From positions 4,216-14,001 of the forward strand of contig DHJV01000081.1 in NCBI GenBank assembly GCA_002404515.1: a stretch of DNA of 9,786 nucleotides. The letters are read 5' to 3'. The notes under the pieces were generated by a model. It had not been told where the DNA came from, did not search any database, and saw only the letters and a program-made list of their open reading frames with translations. This stretch comes from Lachnospiraceae bacterium UBA4711. Lineage in GTDB: Bacteria; Bacillota; Clostridia; Lachnospirales; Lachnospiraceae. Made by a program: the position numbers and the translations under genes. This document shows positions 1 to 8,036 of this stretch, piece by piece. Each line of letters opens with the position of its first letter. Positions within the stretch are counted from its first letter, which is position 1.

Positions 1-1398
1 CTGGTTATTGTATTGTGTGCAGGTATTATGCTTGTGTATTCACGGATGTCAAGCCGCCTGTATGTGCAGCGGTATCAGGAACAGCTTGAAAAAAATGTGA
101 TGGCGCAGGCGGAATACCTGAAGAACAATCTGCTTGAGAACCATATGACGCTCGACGACCCGCAGGATTTAAATCTGCGTATCGAGGGAGTTGCGACCAC
201 TTTTTATGGCAGAGTGCTGGTGATAAACAGGGAGTACCGGGTGATCAAGGATACTTATGGGAATCATGAAAACGCGCAGATTGTAAATTCGGATATCATA
301 GCGGTGATGCGCGGACAGGCGGATGAGAAGATATCAAAGAAGGATGGGTATCTGCAATATATCACAGCCGTGAAGCAGGAACAGAATGTACAGGGTGTGC
401 TTGTGATTCAGGCATCGACGGATAGTCTGAAGGTGATCGAGCGTCGGGTAGAACGGCGGAACTGGCTGTCATTTGCACTGATCATGGCAATCTGCATTGG
501 TGCAGCATGGGCGATTGGAAATGCAAGCTCACGTGGGATTAAGCGTATCAATCAGCAGATGGAGATTGCTGGAGAAGGACAGTTGGAGACGCAGATTCCG
601 GTGCGTGGGTTTAAGGAATTTAAACAGCTTACCGAGCGTTACAATGCGACGATATCCAAGTTGATGGTTATTGATTCTACGAGACAGGAATTTGTATCGA
701 ATGTGTCCCATGAATTAAAGACACCGATCACGTCGATGAAGGTGCTGGCAGATTCCCTGATACAGAATGAATCCGCAGACCTTGCAATGTACAAGGAATT
801 TATGACCGATATCGTGGATGAGATTGACAGAGAGAGTAAGATTATTACCGATCTGCTGACACTTGTCAAGATGGACAAGAAATCAGCCGCGATGAATATC
901 GAGGAGATAAAAATCAACGATCTGCTGGAGGTGATCTTAAAGCGTGTAACGCCAATCGCCAAAAGCCGGGGAATCCAGATTACTTATGAAAGCTATCGTG
1001 ATGTGACGGCATGGGTGGATGAGGTCAAGCTGAGTCTGGCTCTGACCAATATCATAGAGAATGCGGTAAAGTATAATGTTGATAATGGCTGGGTGAAGGT
1101 GACACTCAACGCAGATCATCGAAACTTCTATGTGAAGGTTGCAGATTCCGGTGTCGGAATTCCGGATGACTGTAAGGAACATGTATTTGAGCGCTTCTAC
1201 CGGGTAGATAAAGCGCGAAGCCGGGATACTGGTGGTACAGGACTTGGACTTGCCATTACGAAAAGTGTTATTCAGATGCACAAGGGTTCGATCAAATTGT
1301 ACAGCGAGTCCGGAGAGGGCACTACATTTACCATTCGCATTCCGATGAAATCGGATGCCTCCGTGGATACAACACGAAAGGAGGGCGATGAAGAATGA
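1..1398 (+). CDS. Membrane sensor histidine kinase, 5'-truncated by the window edge
   Basis: This is a two-component sensor kinase that autophosphorylates a histidine and passes the phosphate to a response regulator, probably encoded just upstream. The frame is open from base 1 and the first residues (LVIVLCAGIMLVYS) are the end of a membrane helix, so the true start lies outside the window; the TTG at 13 is not a credible start. In order: an extracytoplasmic sensor region (about bases 45-440), a second membrane helix (about 463-519), a HAMP-like linker, the HisKA H-box VSHELKTPIT with the phospho-acceptor His at 709-711, the N-box NIIENAVKYN (Asn at 1060-1062), the G1 box DSGVGIPDD (about 1144), the F-box FERFYR and the G2 box GGTGLGLA (about 1231). 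All catalytic motifs are intact. The stop overlaps the next start by 4 bases (ATGA), suggesting translational coupling. The architecture resembles the PhoR/WalK class; the stimulus is unknown. Confidence 0.95.
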   Translation: MVIVLCAGIMLVYSRMSSRLYVQRYQEQLEKNVMAQAEYLKNNLLENHMTLDDPQDLNLRIEGVATTFYGRVLVINREYRVIKDTYGNHENAQIVNSDIIAVMRGQADEKISKKDGYLQYITAVKQEQNVQGVLVIQASTDSLKVIERRVERRNWLSFALIMAICIGAAWAIGNASSRGIKRINQQMEIAGEGQLETQIPVRGFKEFKQLTERYNATISKLMVIDSTRQEFVSNVSHELKTPITSMKVLADSLIQNESADLAMYKEFMTDIVDEIDRESKIITDLLTLVKMDKKSAAMNIEEIKINDLLEVILKRVTPIAKSRGIQITYESYRDVTAWVDEVKLSLALTNIIENAVKYNVDNGWVKVTLNADHRNFYVKVADSGVGIPDDCKEHVFERFYRVDKARSRDTGGTGLGLAITKSVIQMHKGSIKLYSESGEGTTFTIRIPMKSDASVDTTRKEGDEE

Positions 1399-2279
1399 GA
1401 AAGAAGTATTGGAAGACCGGATGTGTGATCGTGACATTGCTTTGTCTGACTGCCTGTGGAAACGCGCAGACCGGAGAGATTACACCGCTTGCAGATAATA
1501 TGATTCATTTGTATCTGGCAGAGGATAACACGATTGTGCGTGCCGATGCAGATTATCAGTTGAAAACACCAGATGCGATCGCATCCTGCGTGGAGGATAC
1601 GATGACGGCGCTCACATCGCTGGAAACATCGAAGATCGAAGCATATAGTTATATGATGGGCGAGGATAACAGCTTGCAGATGGATATTACGCTCGTGGAA
1701 GGCAGTTATGGGCAGGAAGATATCTTGCTGATCATGGCAGCCACGACGAAGACGTTGTTCCAGATGGATGATATTTCCAGTATTGCACTGACAGTGAAAG
1801 AAAATGACGAAAATGTGTATGCAGAGCAGTTGTTCCTGCGGGATTCCATCTATTATTATGGAACCGACGAACCGAGTCTGACAGAGGAGTCGATCACTCT
1901 GTATGCACCAAATGCGCAGGGAACCACACTGGAATCGTATGGAATTAAAGTTCAGTCGGAACCACAGATATCCGATCAGGAGTACATTGTGCGGGAGCTG
2001 GTTCAGAAAAAGGTGCTTTCCCCGGACACAAAGGTAAATCAGGTTTCCGTACATGATTCTGTGTGTTATCTTGACCTGTCGGAGGAGTTTACAAGTGCGG
2101 TGGGAACGATCTCGCCGGAGCTTGCACTGTATGCTGTTGTGAATTCGGTGATTGCACAGACGGGCGTAGATACGGTACAGATTCTGATTGATGGAAAGAT
2201 CGTACCGATGTATCGGAATGTGGCTGCAATAGACAAACCATTACCATTTAATGCAAATGTGGTAGAACAAGAAAAATAA
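1395..2279 (+). CDS. GerMN-domain lipoprotein
   Basis: A 294-residue predicted lipoprotein. The N-terminus has basic residues, a short hydrophobic stretch and the lipobox LTAC at residues 18-21, so Cys21 should be lipidated and the mature protein anchored outside the membrane. The body looks like two related GerM/spore-type folds, about residues 36-150 and 163-280. The second has the recognisable pattern of the family, with VSVHDSVCYLDLSEEF followed by an alpha region ending in VVNSVIAQTGVDTVQILIDG. GerMN proteins are known from sporulation and germination in bacilli, but many clostridial copies sit beside a sensor kinase, as here. The start overlaps the kinase stop by 4 bases, so the two are probably made together and the lipoprotein may modulate the kinase sensor region; that last point is inference. 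The GerMN assignment is by pattern, without a profile search. Confidence 0.85.
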   Translation: MRKKYWKTGCVIVTLLCLTACGNAQTGEITPLADNMIHLYLAEDNTIVRADADYQLKTPDAIASCVEDTMTALTSLETSKIEAYSYMMGEDNSLQMDITLVEGSYGQEDILLIMAATTKTLFQMDDISSIALTVKENDENVYAEQLFLRDSIYYYGTDEPSLTEESITLYAPNAQGTTLESYGIKVQSEPQISDQEYIVRELVQKKVLSPDTKVNQVSVHDSVCYLDLSEEFTSAVGTISPELALYAVVNSVIAQTGVDTVQILIDGKIVPMYRNVAAIDKPLPFNANVVEQEK

Positions 2280-2296
2280 ATGAATATAGGAGACGT

Positions 2297-4711
2297 ATGA
2301 AACGACCGGTATTTTGTGTGGCTTTGGCGTATGCACTTGGAGAGGTGATTGGCCTGTACACAAGAACGGTGGGCGAGATAAGCATAGCGGGTGTTATGCT
2401 TGTTTGCGTTGGAATTTTCATGCGGAAAATGAAGCAAGGGAAAAGCGCGTGTATGCTTGGACTGGGAGTCGGTCTTGGGATGCTTGGCGCTTTTTTTCGT
2501 ATTCCGCAGGGCTTACGGGAGAAGCCGGATATCCGGCAGGAAGCGGGTTACGACATTATAACCTATGCATCAGGAGCGGAGGCACAGGGGGAGACTGCCA
2601 TCTGTGCCGGGATTCTGACTGACCGACAGGGAGAAACATGGACGATGCGTGTGCTGGATGGAGATGCCATACATGGAGATATTCTGCTCCGTGGCGTGGA
2701 AGGGGAGCATGCGATTGCAGAGCTTGTGCAGGTAACAGGGACTTACTGTACATTTGAGAATGCGAGAAATCCGGGTGGATTCCAATCACGCAGCTATTAT
2801 CTTGCCCGGAATATCAATGGGTATTTCTATGCGCCACAGGTGACAATGATTCCTGTTGATCTGCGGAAAATACTTGGGATGCCAAGGTATCTGTATTATC
2901 AGGGAAAACGCATATTATATGAATTGCGTGTGCGGGCAGACCGTCAGATTGCAAAGCTTCTTCCGGAAGAACAGGCATCACTTGTGTCGGGAATCCTGCT
3001 TGGAGAAAAGGCGGGAATAGATACAGAACTCAAAACATTATATCAGATGGGTGGGATTGCACATATTCTGGCGATATCGGGACTTCACATCTCCCTGCTC
3101 GGCGGATTGCTCTTTCGACTGATGAGAAAGATCCGTATGCCGATTCCGGCAGCAGGGGTTATTACGATAGCAGGACTTTTGTTGTATGGCGTGATGACCG
3201 GGATGAGTCTTGCAACGATGCGTGCAATCTGGATGATGCTGATCCTGCTTGTGGCACAGATGTTCGGGAAATCTTACGATATGCCGACTGCAATGGGGCT
3301 TGCTTTGTTTGTGATGCTTTTATGCAATCCAGTTCGCATCTCAGATGCGGGTATGCAGTTAAGCTATATGGCGATTGCCGGGATTTCACTTGGAAATTAT
3401 GGAATGAAACGTCTGCATAAGAAAGCTGGCTTTCGGCGGTTTCAGAAGCGGTATCCGATGCGGTTCCGCATGGTGCAGAGCCTGATTTATTCTGTAACCT
3501 TGCAGGGAATGATGCTGCCCGTAGTGGCAAAAACCTATTACGAGATACCGGTCTATGCCGGCTTGCTGAATCTGATCGTTGTACCGGGGATGACGGTTGT
3601 GGTAGCAGGAAGCTGGTTTGGCTTGCTTGTATCGATTGGTTCGATTTCGCTTGGCAGGTTCGCCATGCAGCCGGTCGGATGGATACTGCAGGGGTATACA
3701 TGGCTTTGTGAAAGGACATTAGAACTGCCTTGGAATACATTTGTTACGGGGGAGATACAAGGCTGGCAGATTGGCATGTGGTATGGAGGGATTGCATGTA
3801 TGCTGGTATTGCTCCGCACAAAGACAAGAAATAAGTTCCGGGACCTTGTATATAAACATACCGGCAGATTCTGGCGAAAAAGGGAAGTTACGCGTTACAC
3901 CGTATGCGTAATTGTGATAAGCATGTTGATACAGGCTGGAGGGCAGGCGTTATGTGTGTGGCAGCAACGCACAGAAGCAATCTGTTTCTTAGATGTCGGA
4001 CAAGGCGATGGAATCCTGATACGATCCCCGGACGGAAGGAATATTGTGATTGACGGCGGCTCGACGTCACAGTCAAAATGTGGGACATACACGCTGCTTC
4101 CGGCGCTGCGGTCGCAGGGCATGACGGAGATTGACTGCTGGTTTGTGACGCACACAGACGAAGATCATATCAGTGGATTGAAAGAGCTTTTATCGCAGGG
4201 AAAACTGGCGCAGATCAAAGTGCGGACGATCGTCTTTTCGGCCTATGTGTTTCAGGATGCGGCATTGGCAGAGTTAGAAGCCATGATTCAGAAAATGGGA
4301 ATCACGATTGTGTGGATGAAGGAGGGCGATGTGATCGGCGATGACACGTTTACGCTTACCTGCCTGCATCCGACTGCAGAATATCACGCAAAGGATAAGA
4401 ATGCAGCGAGTCTGGCACTGTCATATCATTCCAATACGTTTGATATGTTATTTACCGGAGATATGGATGCAGATGCCATCGAGCATATGGATATACAACA
4501 GGACTATGATTGTATCAAGCTTCCGCATCATGGCTCGAAGTACTCGTATGTGGAGGGGTTCTATGTGCATGCGGACTATGGCTTGATTTCCTGTGGATAC
4601 AATAACCGTTACGGACATCCGCACGCGGAAGTGCTACAAGGGTTAGCGCAGGAGGGAACGAAGATACTTCGGACAGATGAGATGGGCGCAGTTGTTTTTC
4701 GGGGACGATAA
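2297..4711 (+). CDS. comEC: ComEC/Rec2 competence protein, DNA uptake channel
   Basis: An 804-residue ComEC, normal length for the full three-part form. ComEC forms the channel that carries single-stranded DNA across the membrane during transformation. The N-terminal part has membrane helices (about 1-70) and an OB-fold-like soluble region ending in ARNPGGFQSRSYY (156-168). The Competence domain has the signature HILAISGLHISLL (256-268) and a series of hydrophobic helices to about 505. After a helix near 533-548 comes a metallo-beta-lactamase-like domain with FLDVGQGDGILI (564-575), the metal-binding THTDEDH (618-624), FTGDMD (719-724), LPHHGSKYS (742-750) and a final GHPH (773-776). All expected metal ligands are present, so the proposed nuclease domain looks active. 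AGGAG at 2288-2292 lies 4 bases before the ATG, 17 bases after the lipoprotein stop, so it is probably in the same operon. No frameshift is visible. No other competence genes lie in the window. Confidence 0.96.
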   Translation: MKRPVFCVALAYALGEVIGLYTRTVGEISIAGVMLVCVGIFMRKMKQGKSACMLGLGVGLGMLGAFFRIPQGLREKPDIRQEAGYDIITYASGAEAQGETAICAGILTDRQGETWTMRVLDGDAIHGDILLRGVEGEHAIAELVQVTGTYCTFENARNPGGFQSRSYYLARNINGYFYAPQVTMIPVDLRKILGMPRYLYYQGKRILYELRVRADRQIAKLLPEEQASLVSGILLGEKAGIDTELKTLYQMGGIAHILAISGLHISLLGGLLFRLMRKIRMPIPAAGVITIAGLLLYGVMTGMSLATMRAIWMMLILLVAQMFGKSYDMPTAMGLALFVMLLCNPVRISDAGMQLSYMAIAGISLGNYGMKRLHKKAGFRRFQKRYPMRFRMVQSLIYSVTLQGMMLPVVAKTYYEIPVYAGLLNLIVVPGMTVVVAGSWFGLLVSIGSISLGRFAMQPVGWILQGYTWLCERTLELPWNTFVTGEIQGWQIGMWYGGIACMLVLLRTKTRNKFRDLVYKHTGRFWRKREVTRYTVCVIVISMLIQAGGQALCVWQQRTEAICFLDVGQGDGILIRSPDGRNIVIDGGSTSQSKCGTYTLLPALRSQGMTEIDCWFVTHTDEDHISGLKELLSQGKLAQIKVRTIVFSAYVFQDAALAELEAMIQKMGITIVWMKEGDVIGDDTFTLTCLHPTAEYHAKDKNAASLALSYHSNTFDMLFTGDMDADAIEHMDIQQDYDCIKLPHHGSKYSYVEGFYVHADYGLISCGYNNRYGHPHAEVLQGLAQEGTKILRTDEMGAVVFRGR

Positions 4712-4761
4712 CTGTTAGAACTTTTGCGGAATGTGGTTGAAAGAATATATTTAAGATCAAA

Positions 4762-4790
4762 TTGATGGATAGAATAGGATGTGATAAAAT
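4762..4790 (+). promoter_or_regulatory. Probable sigma-A promoter for holA
   Basis: TTGATG (4762-4767), a 17-base spacer, then TAAAAT (4785-4790) with an extended TGA just before it. It lies in the 168-base gap between comEC and holA, so holA can be transcribed apart from the competence operon. The predicted transcript start is near 4797, leaving a leader of about 80 bases. Confidence 0.6.
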
Positions 4791-4800
4791 GAGAAAGTGA

Positions 4801-4828
4801 TCTATGAGAACAAGAAAGTTATCATAGA
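4801..4828 (+). promoter_or_regulatory. Inverted repeat in the holA leader
   Basis: TCTATGA (4801-4807) and TCATAGA (4822-4828) are perfect 7-base arms around a 14-base loop. It sits at or just after the predicted transcript start of the holA promoter. It could be a leader hairpin or a protein site. There is no T tract, so it is not a terminator. Confidence 0.35.
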
Positions 4829-4879
4829 GAACACCATAGTAAGAAATGATTACAAATATCTTTAGATATCGGAGTCAAC

Positions 4880-5908
4880 ATGGCAAAAAAAGAAAAAGCA
4901 AATGGCATGGCCATTTTAAATGAACAAATCAATAAGAAAGAATTCAGTCGTGTGTATCTGCTTGGCGGAACGGAACCATATCTGATCTATCAGTATCGGG
5001 ACAAGCTGATTGCGGCGATGATTGATCCAAACGATACAATGAATTTTATCACCTACAAGGGTGAGAATTCCAAGCCAGAGGATATCATTGAATTTGCAGA
5101 TACCATGCCATTTTTTACAGAACGCAGAGTGGTGCTGGTGGAAAACAGCAATTTCTTCAAGAACGGCTGTGAGAAGCTGGAAGAAGCCTTAGAGGGACTA
5201 CCAGATACGACAGTGCTGATCTTCGTGGAGAAGAATATTGACAACCGGAAGAAACTAAGCAAGCTTGTTGCACAGCTTGGTACGGTAGCGATGTTTGATG
5301 CACCGGACAGTGAGATGTTAGCTGTCTGGTTAAATGGAATGTTTGCGGAAGACCAGATTGCAATCAGCGGAGCGACACTGCGGTATCTGATCGATCGGGT
5401 TGGAACGAGTATGAATTTGCTTAAAAATGAAGCAGATAAGCTTCGTTCCTATGCTGTGGAAAAAGGAAGTGTATCGAAAGAAGACATTGACCTGCTTTGT
5501 GTGAATCAGGTGGAGGACAAAATCTTCGATATGATTGATGCGATATCAGAGAAAAAGAAGCAAAAGGCAATGGAGTTATATGATGATCTGCTGTATTTGC
5601 AGGAGGCGCCGATGAAGATTCTCGTGTTGATTACACGGAACTTCATGCAGCTTCTGAAGATCCGGTTTGCACTGGATACCGGTACACCGGAGGGACAGAT
5701 TGCTTCGACGTTCGGCATCCGTCCGTATTTTGTCAAAAAATATATTGCGCAGGCGCGCTCTTTTACGAAAGAGCAGCTGCTTTCCTGTGTGCGGTTATGT
5801 CAGGAAGCAGACACGAGCATCAAAACAGGTAAGATGCGGGATAAGCTCGCAACCGAGATGGTGATATTAGAGCTTCTGCTGCATGGCGGAGAAAAGCAGG
5901 AAGGATGA
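4880..5908 (+). CDS. holA: DNA polymerase III delta subunit (clamp loader)
   Basis: A 342-residue delta subunit, the usual length for Firmicutes. In the clamp loader it binds the beta sliding clamp and helps open it so it can be placed on primed DNA. Visible family marks are the N-terminal VYLLGGTEPYLIYQYRDKL (25-43), MPFFTERRVVLVEN (76-89) in the first domain, LKNEADKLRSYA (181-192) in the second, and the C-terminal DTSIKTGKMRDKLATEM (311-327) of the collar domain. As usual for delta, there is no working Walker A motif. GGAG at 4871-4874, five bases before the ATG, supports the start. The upstream order (comEC then holA) is the common Firmicutes order. rpsT, often next to holA in Firmicutes, is not in the window downstream, where the accessory region begins. 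No terminator is visible after the stop. Confidence 0.95.
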   Translation: MAKKEKANGMAILNEQINKKEFSRVYLLGGTEPYLIYQYRDKLIAAMIDPNDTMNFITYKGENSKPEDIIEFADTMPFFTERRVVLVENSNFFKNGCEKLEEALEGLPDTTVLIFVEKNIDNRKKLSKLVAQLGTVAMFDAPDSEMLAVWLNGMFAEDQIAISGATLRYLIDRVGTSMNLLKNEADKLRSYAVEKGSVSKEDIDLLCVNQVEDKIFDMIDAISEKKKQKAMELYDDLLYLQEAPMKILVLITRNFMQLLKIRFALDTGTPEGQIASTFGIRPYFVKKYIAQARSFTKEQLLSCVRLCQEADTSIKTGKMRDKLATEMVILELLLHGGEKQEG

Positions 5909-5924
5909 AACATATAAGTGAATG

Positions 5925-5967
5925 TTGAACAAGTATGGTTGCATATATAGAAATCGGCAGGCATATA
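5925..5967 (+). promoter_or_regulatory. Possible promoter/operator before the ChW gene
   Basis: The 80-base gap after holA has TTGAAC (5925-5930) and TATAGA (5946-5951), but only 15 bases apart, so the promoter match is weak. GCATATA occurs twice (5941-5947 and 5961-5967), starts 20 bases apart, about two helical turns, which could suit a dimeric regulator. Either signal could be chance. Confidence 0.25.
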
Positions 5968-5988
5968 AAATGGGGAGGAAAATACAAG

Positions 5989-7578
5989 ATGAAGAAAGTG
6001 TTTAAGAAAATCATTGGAATTCTGATCGTGTGCGGATTGATTTTGTCAGGATTGCCAAGCCAGACAGCATATGCTGCGGATACCGGAGTGGCGTTTGTTC
6101 TTGGGACGAACGGCGGAAGCTACAGCCATATCCAGACCTACGGAGATACCGCTGGAAAAGTGACTTACATGGGCGGGTATCCGACGCTGGTGCTTGGTAC
6201 GCGGGGGCAGGCGAAGCGGCTGGAGGAGATCGCAGTAAAGCTCCAGAATAACACGGGGTATTCCGGCGGCATCACTTATCAGGCATACCGCCAGACGTAT
6301 GAGTGGACGGACTGGGTAAGAGACGGACAGCGGGCAGGAACCCACGGGCAGGCGAAGCGGCTGGAGGGAATCCGGATTAAGCTGACCGGGGAGCTTGCCA
6401 AACACTACGATGTGAGATACCGGGTGCATATCCAGACCTACGGATGGGAGCCGCTGGATGTGTCAGACGGTACGGAAAGCGGAACGACCGGGCAGGCAAA
6501 ACGCCTTGAGGGTATTCAGATTTCCGTATCGGGTAAGTATTCGGGATCGGTAAAGTACCAGACGCAGGTGCAGACCTATGGGTGGAACGGCTGGGTAAGC
6601 GATGGGGCAACTGCGGGTACGACCGGGCAGGCAAAACGCCTTGAGGCGATCCAGATTTATCTTACCGGAGAGGTAGCGGACTACTACGATATTTATTACC
6701 GCGTTCATGCGCAGAGCTACGGCTGGATGAACTGGGCGGCGAACGGGCAGAAAGCCGGCACGACCGGGCTTGCAAAACGGCTGGAGGCGATCCAGATTGT
6801 GCTTGTGAAAAAGACGGACAAGGCACCGGGAACGACGTATAACGGCGTGGCTTCGGCAACCTCGGCTTGCTATGTGTCCCTGCGGGCGGAGAGCAACAAT
6901 GTTCTGACGGCACTTGGAAAACACAGTGGCGGAAGCGGCACGGGGGATACGGTCAAGGGTGATACTGGCAAGGATAACGGTAACACGGGCGGTACGACGG
7001 ACATCCCGGCGCCTCCGGCGTGCGATCACGATTTTTCGGTCGTGACGCTGGCGGGGTATAAGTGTTCCAAGTGCGGCGAGCAGAAGGTCTATTATCACGA
7101 CTGGGAAGTATTATACGACGGTTTAAAAGACAAGGACACGGGAGACTTTTACGCGTGCAGTCATTCTTCGTGGGAAGTGACGTCCCTTGGGTTTAGATGC
7201 AAGTCCTGCGGCGGAGAGATCAAATGCTCCGGGCATAACTGGGTAGGGCAGGAACCGAGTGAATTTACCGGGGTTAAGCATACGTTCTGTAAGAGCTGCG
7301 GAAAAGATATGACGTTGGAAGGCTCTTCTTATGACGGTTCTAAACATGTTTGCGACAATCCGCCATCAATAGGTAAGCGTTCTATGGGCGAGTACCGCAC
7401 CTCAGCGTGGGTTTGCAGCGGGGGATGCGGGGTAATGATATATCACAACTCTGATGATGGTACTTATTCTTATTATGTGGACTTGTACGATCGAAGAGGA
7501 GAGGTCTATTCCGTTAGATTGGGGACGCCGTCTCAGAGTGTTATCAATTCCTTGAAGATAGAGACAAAATGGTGGTAA
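5989..7578 (+). CDS. Secreted ChW-repeat protein with four Cys/His zinc-ribbon-like modules
   Basis: A 529-residue exported protein of unknown function. I start at 5989 because GGGGAGG (5972-5978) lies 10 bases before this ATG and a signal peptide follows at once (basic MKKVFKK, hydrophobic core, AYA at 27-29, cleavage after 29); the frame is open from an upstream ATG at 5935 that lacks these. Residues about 33-272 hold five clostridial hydrophobic-W (ChW) repeats, each ending like AGTTGQAKRLEAIQI with a YGW core; the first is degenerate. A Gly/Thr-rich linker (312-340) leads to four Cys modules: C345/H347/C359/C362, C390/H392/C404/C407, C413/H416/C434/C437, and C455/C476/C480. Spacings of the first Cys to the Cys pair are 14, 14, 21 and 21. 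ChW repeats are known from secreted clostridial surface proteins; the Cys modules probably bind metal. There is no LPXTG motif or C-terminal membrane helix. My hand counts of 60-base samples give 50-58% G+C here against about 42% in comEC, suggesting transfer. Confidence 0.85.
   Translation: MKKVFKKIIGILIVCGLILSGLPSQTAYAADTGVAFVLGTNGGSYSHIQTYGDTAGKVTYMGGYPTLVLGTRGQAKRLEEIAVKLQNNTGYSGGITYQAYRQTYEWTDWVRDGQRAGTHGQAKRLEGIRIKLTGELAKHYDVRYRVHIQTYGWEPLDVSDGTESGTTGQAKRLEGIQISVSGKYSGSVKYQTQVQTYGWNGWVSDGATAGTTGQAKRLEAIQIYLTGEVADYYDIYYRVHAQSYGWMNWAANGQKAGTTGLAKRLEAIQIVLVKKTDKAPGTTYNGVASATSACYVSLRAESNNVLTALGKHSGGSGTGDTVKGDTGKDNGNTGGTTDIPAPPACDHDFSVVTLAGYKCSKCGEQKVYYHDWEVLYDGLKDKDTGDFYACSHSSWEVTSLGFRCKSCGGEIKCSGHNWVGQEPSEFTGVKHTFCKSCGKDMTLEGSSYDGSKHVCDNPPSIGKRSMGEYRTSAWVCSGGCGVMIYHNSDDGTYSYYVDLYDRRGEVYSVRLGTPSQSVINSLKIETKWW
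6205..6646 (+). repeat. Exact direct repeats inside the ChW gene
   Basis: A 22-base repeat occurs at 6205-6226 and 6346-6367, and a separate 28-base repeat at 6484-6511 and 6619-6646 (offset 135 bases, 45 codons). Both encode the GQAKRLE core, but the two pairs use different codons for the same residues (AAGCGGCTG against AAACGCCTT). This points to two separate recent duplications or conversions of ChW units. Confidence 0.9.
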
Positions 7579-7585
7579 AAACATC

Positions 7586-7614
7586 TTGACATTATTTAAT
7601 GTCTACGGTAATAT
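7586..7614 (+). promoter_or_regulatory. Strong sigma-A type promoter of the candidate ncRNA
   Basis: A consensus TTGACA (7586-7591), exactly 17 bases, then TAATAT (7609-7614). It begins 8 bases after the ChW stop and points into 460 bases without a credible gene. A perfect 16-base palindrome (GACATTA at 7588-7594, TAATGTC at 7597-7603) overlaps the -35 box and spacer and is a probable operator. An overlapping TATAAA at 7612-7617 is spaced too far from the -35 box. Predicted transcript start is near 7621. Confidence 0.65.
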
Positions 7615-7700
7615 AAAAATATAAATACACTTATTGCTACAATCTCCTTATAACCGCCCTTACTTGAAAGGGTGTAAAGGTAGGTAAATTAAATAAACTG

Positions 7701-7756
7701 GTATAGAGGAATCAATCCCCTACGTAATATTTCGTAGGGGATTGATTTCTCTATAC
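7701..7756 (+). repeat. 24-bp near-perfect inverted repeat
   Basis: Arms 7701-7724 and 7733-7756 pair along all 24 bases with a single G-U pair; the loop is TAATATTT. There is no T tract behind it, so it is not a normal terminator. Inside the candidate RNA it would be a long double-stranded hairpin, a fit substrate for RNase III. As DNA it could extrude as a cruciform. Confidence 0.9.
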
Positions 7757-8036
7757 GTACATGTTAAAATGACAAAGAAAGGCGAGATGCCGTCCTCGCG
7801 CGTGGAGAAATCCGCGAGGCGAAAATATAGGGAAACCGGAAAGTGCTTTTCTCCTGTAATTACCGGGAGAGGATAGAAGCCGGATGTACTTATATGCCTA
7901 TAATCAGGATAAGAGAAGTCTGGATTATGGGGTAAAGGTAAGAAAGAGGAAATATATAGAAGACTAGATGTTTTGTATATGAGCCTTGGCAGGAAATCAA
8001 AAAGAAGATTTTAGCCGAAAAAGTAGATTTAGACGA

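Noticed and set aside
937..2437. Long minus-strand open frames over the kinase, lipoprotein and comEC start
   Set aside because: They are antisense shadows of well-supported genes, with unlikely composition and no ribosome binding sites I could support.
5935..5988. Upstream ATG start for the ChW protein
   Set aside because: It would add 18 residues before the signal peptide and lacks a ribosome binding site; GGGGAGG fits the ATG at 5989.
6205..6646. CRISPR array
   Set aside because: The repeats are within a coding frame, occur in two different pairs and encode a known protein repeat; there are no uniform spacers.
6046..7098. Minus-strand and alternate-frame open frames across the ChW gene
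   Set aside because: They mirror the ChW repeat unit and arise from its codon bias; the Arg/Pro-rich translations are typical of shadows.
7701..7756. Rolling-circle replication origin
   Set aside because: The loop and next base (TAATATTTC) differ by one base from the TAATATTAC nick site of some ssDNA viruses and the stem is strong, but there is no Rep gene and the match is short enough for chance.
7769..7876. 35-codon basic open frame starting MTKKGEMPSSRVEK
   Set aside because: It looks protein-like but has no ribosome binding site before the ATG and overlaps the CCTCGCG and CCGG stems. I keep it only as an alternative reading of the RNA region.
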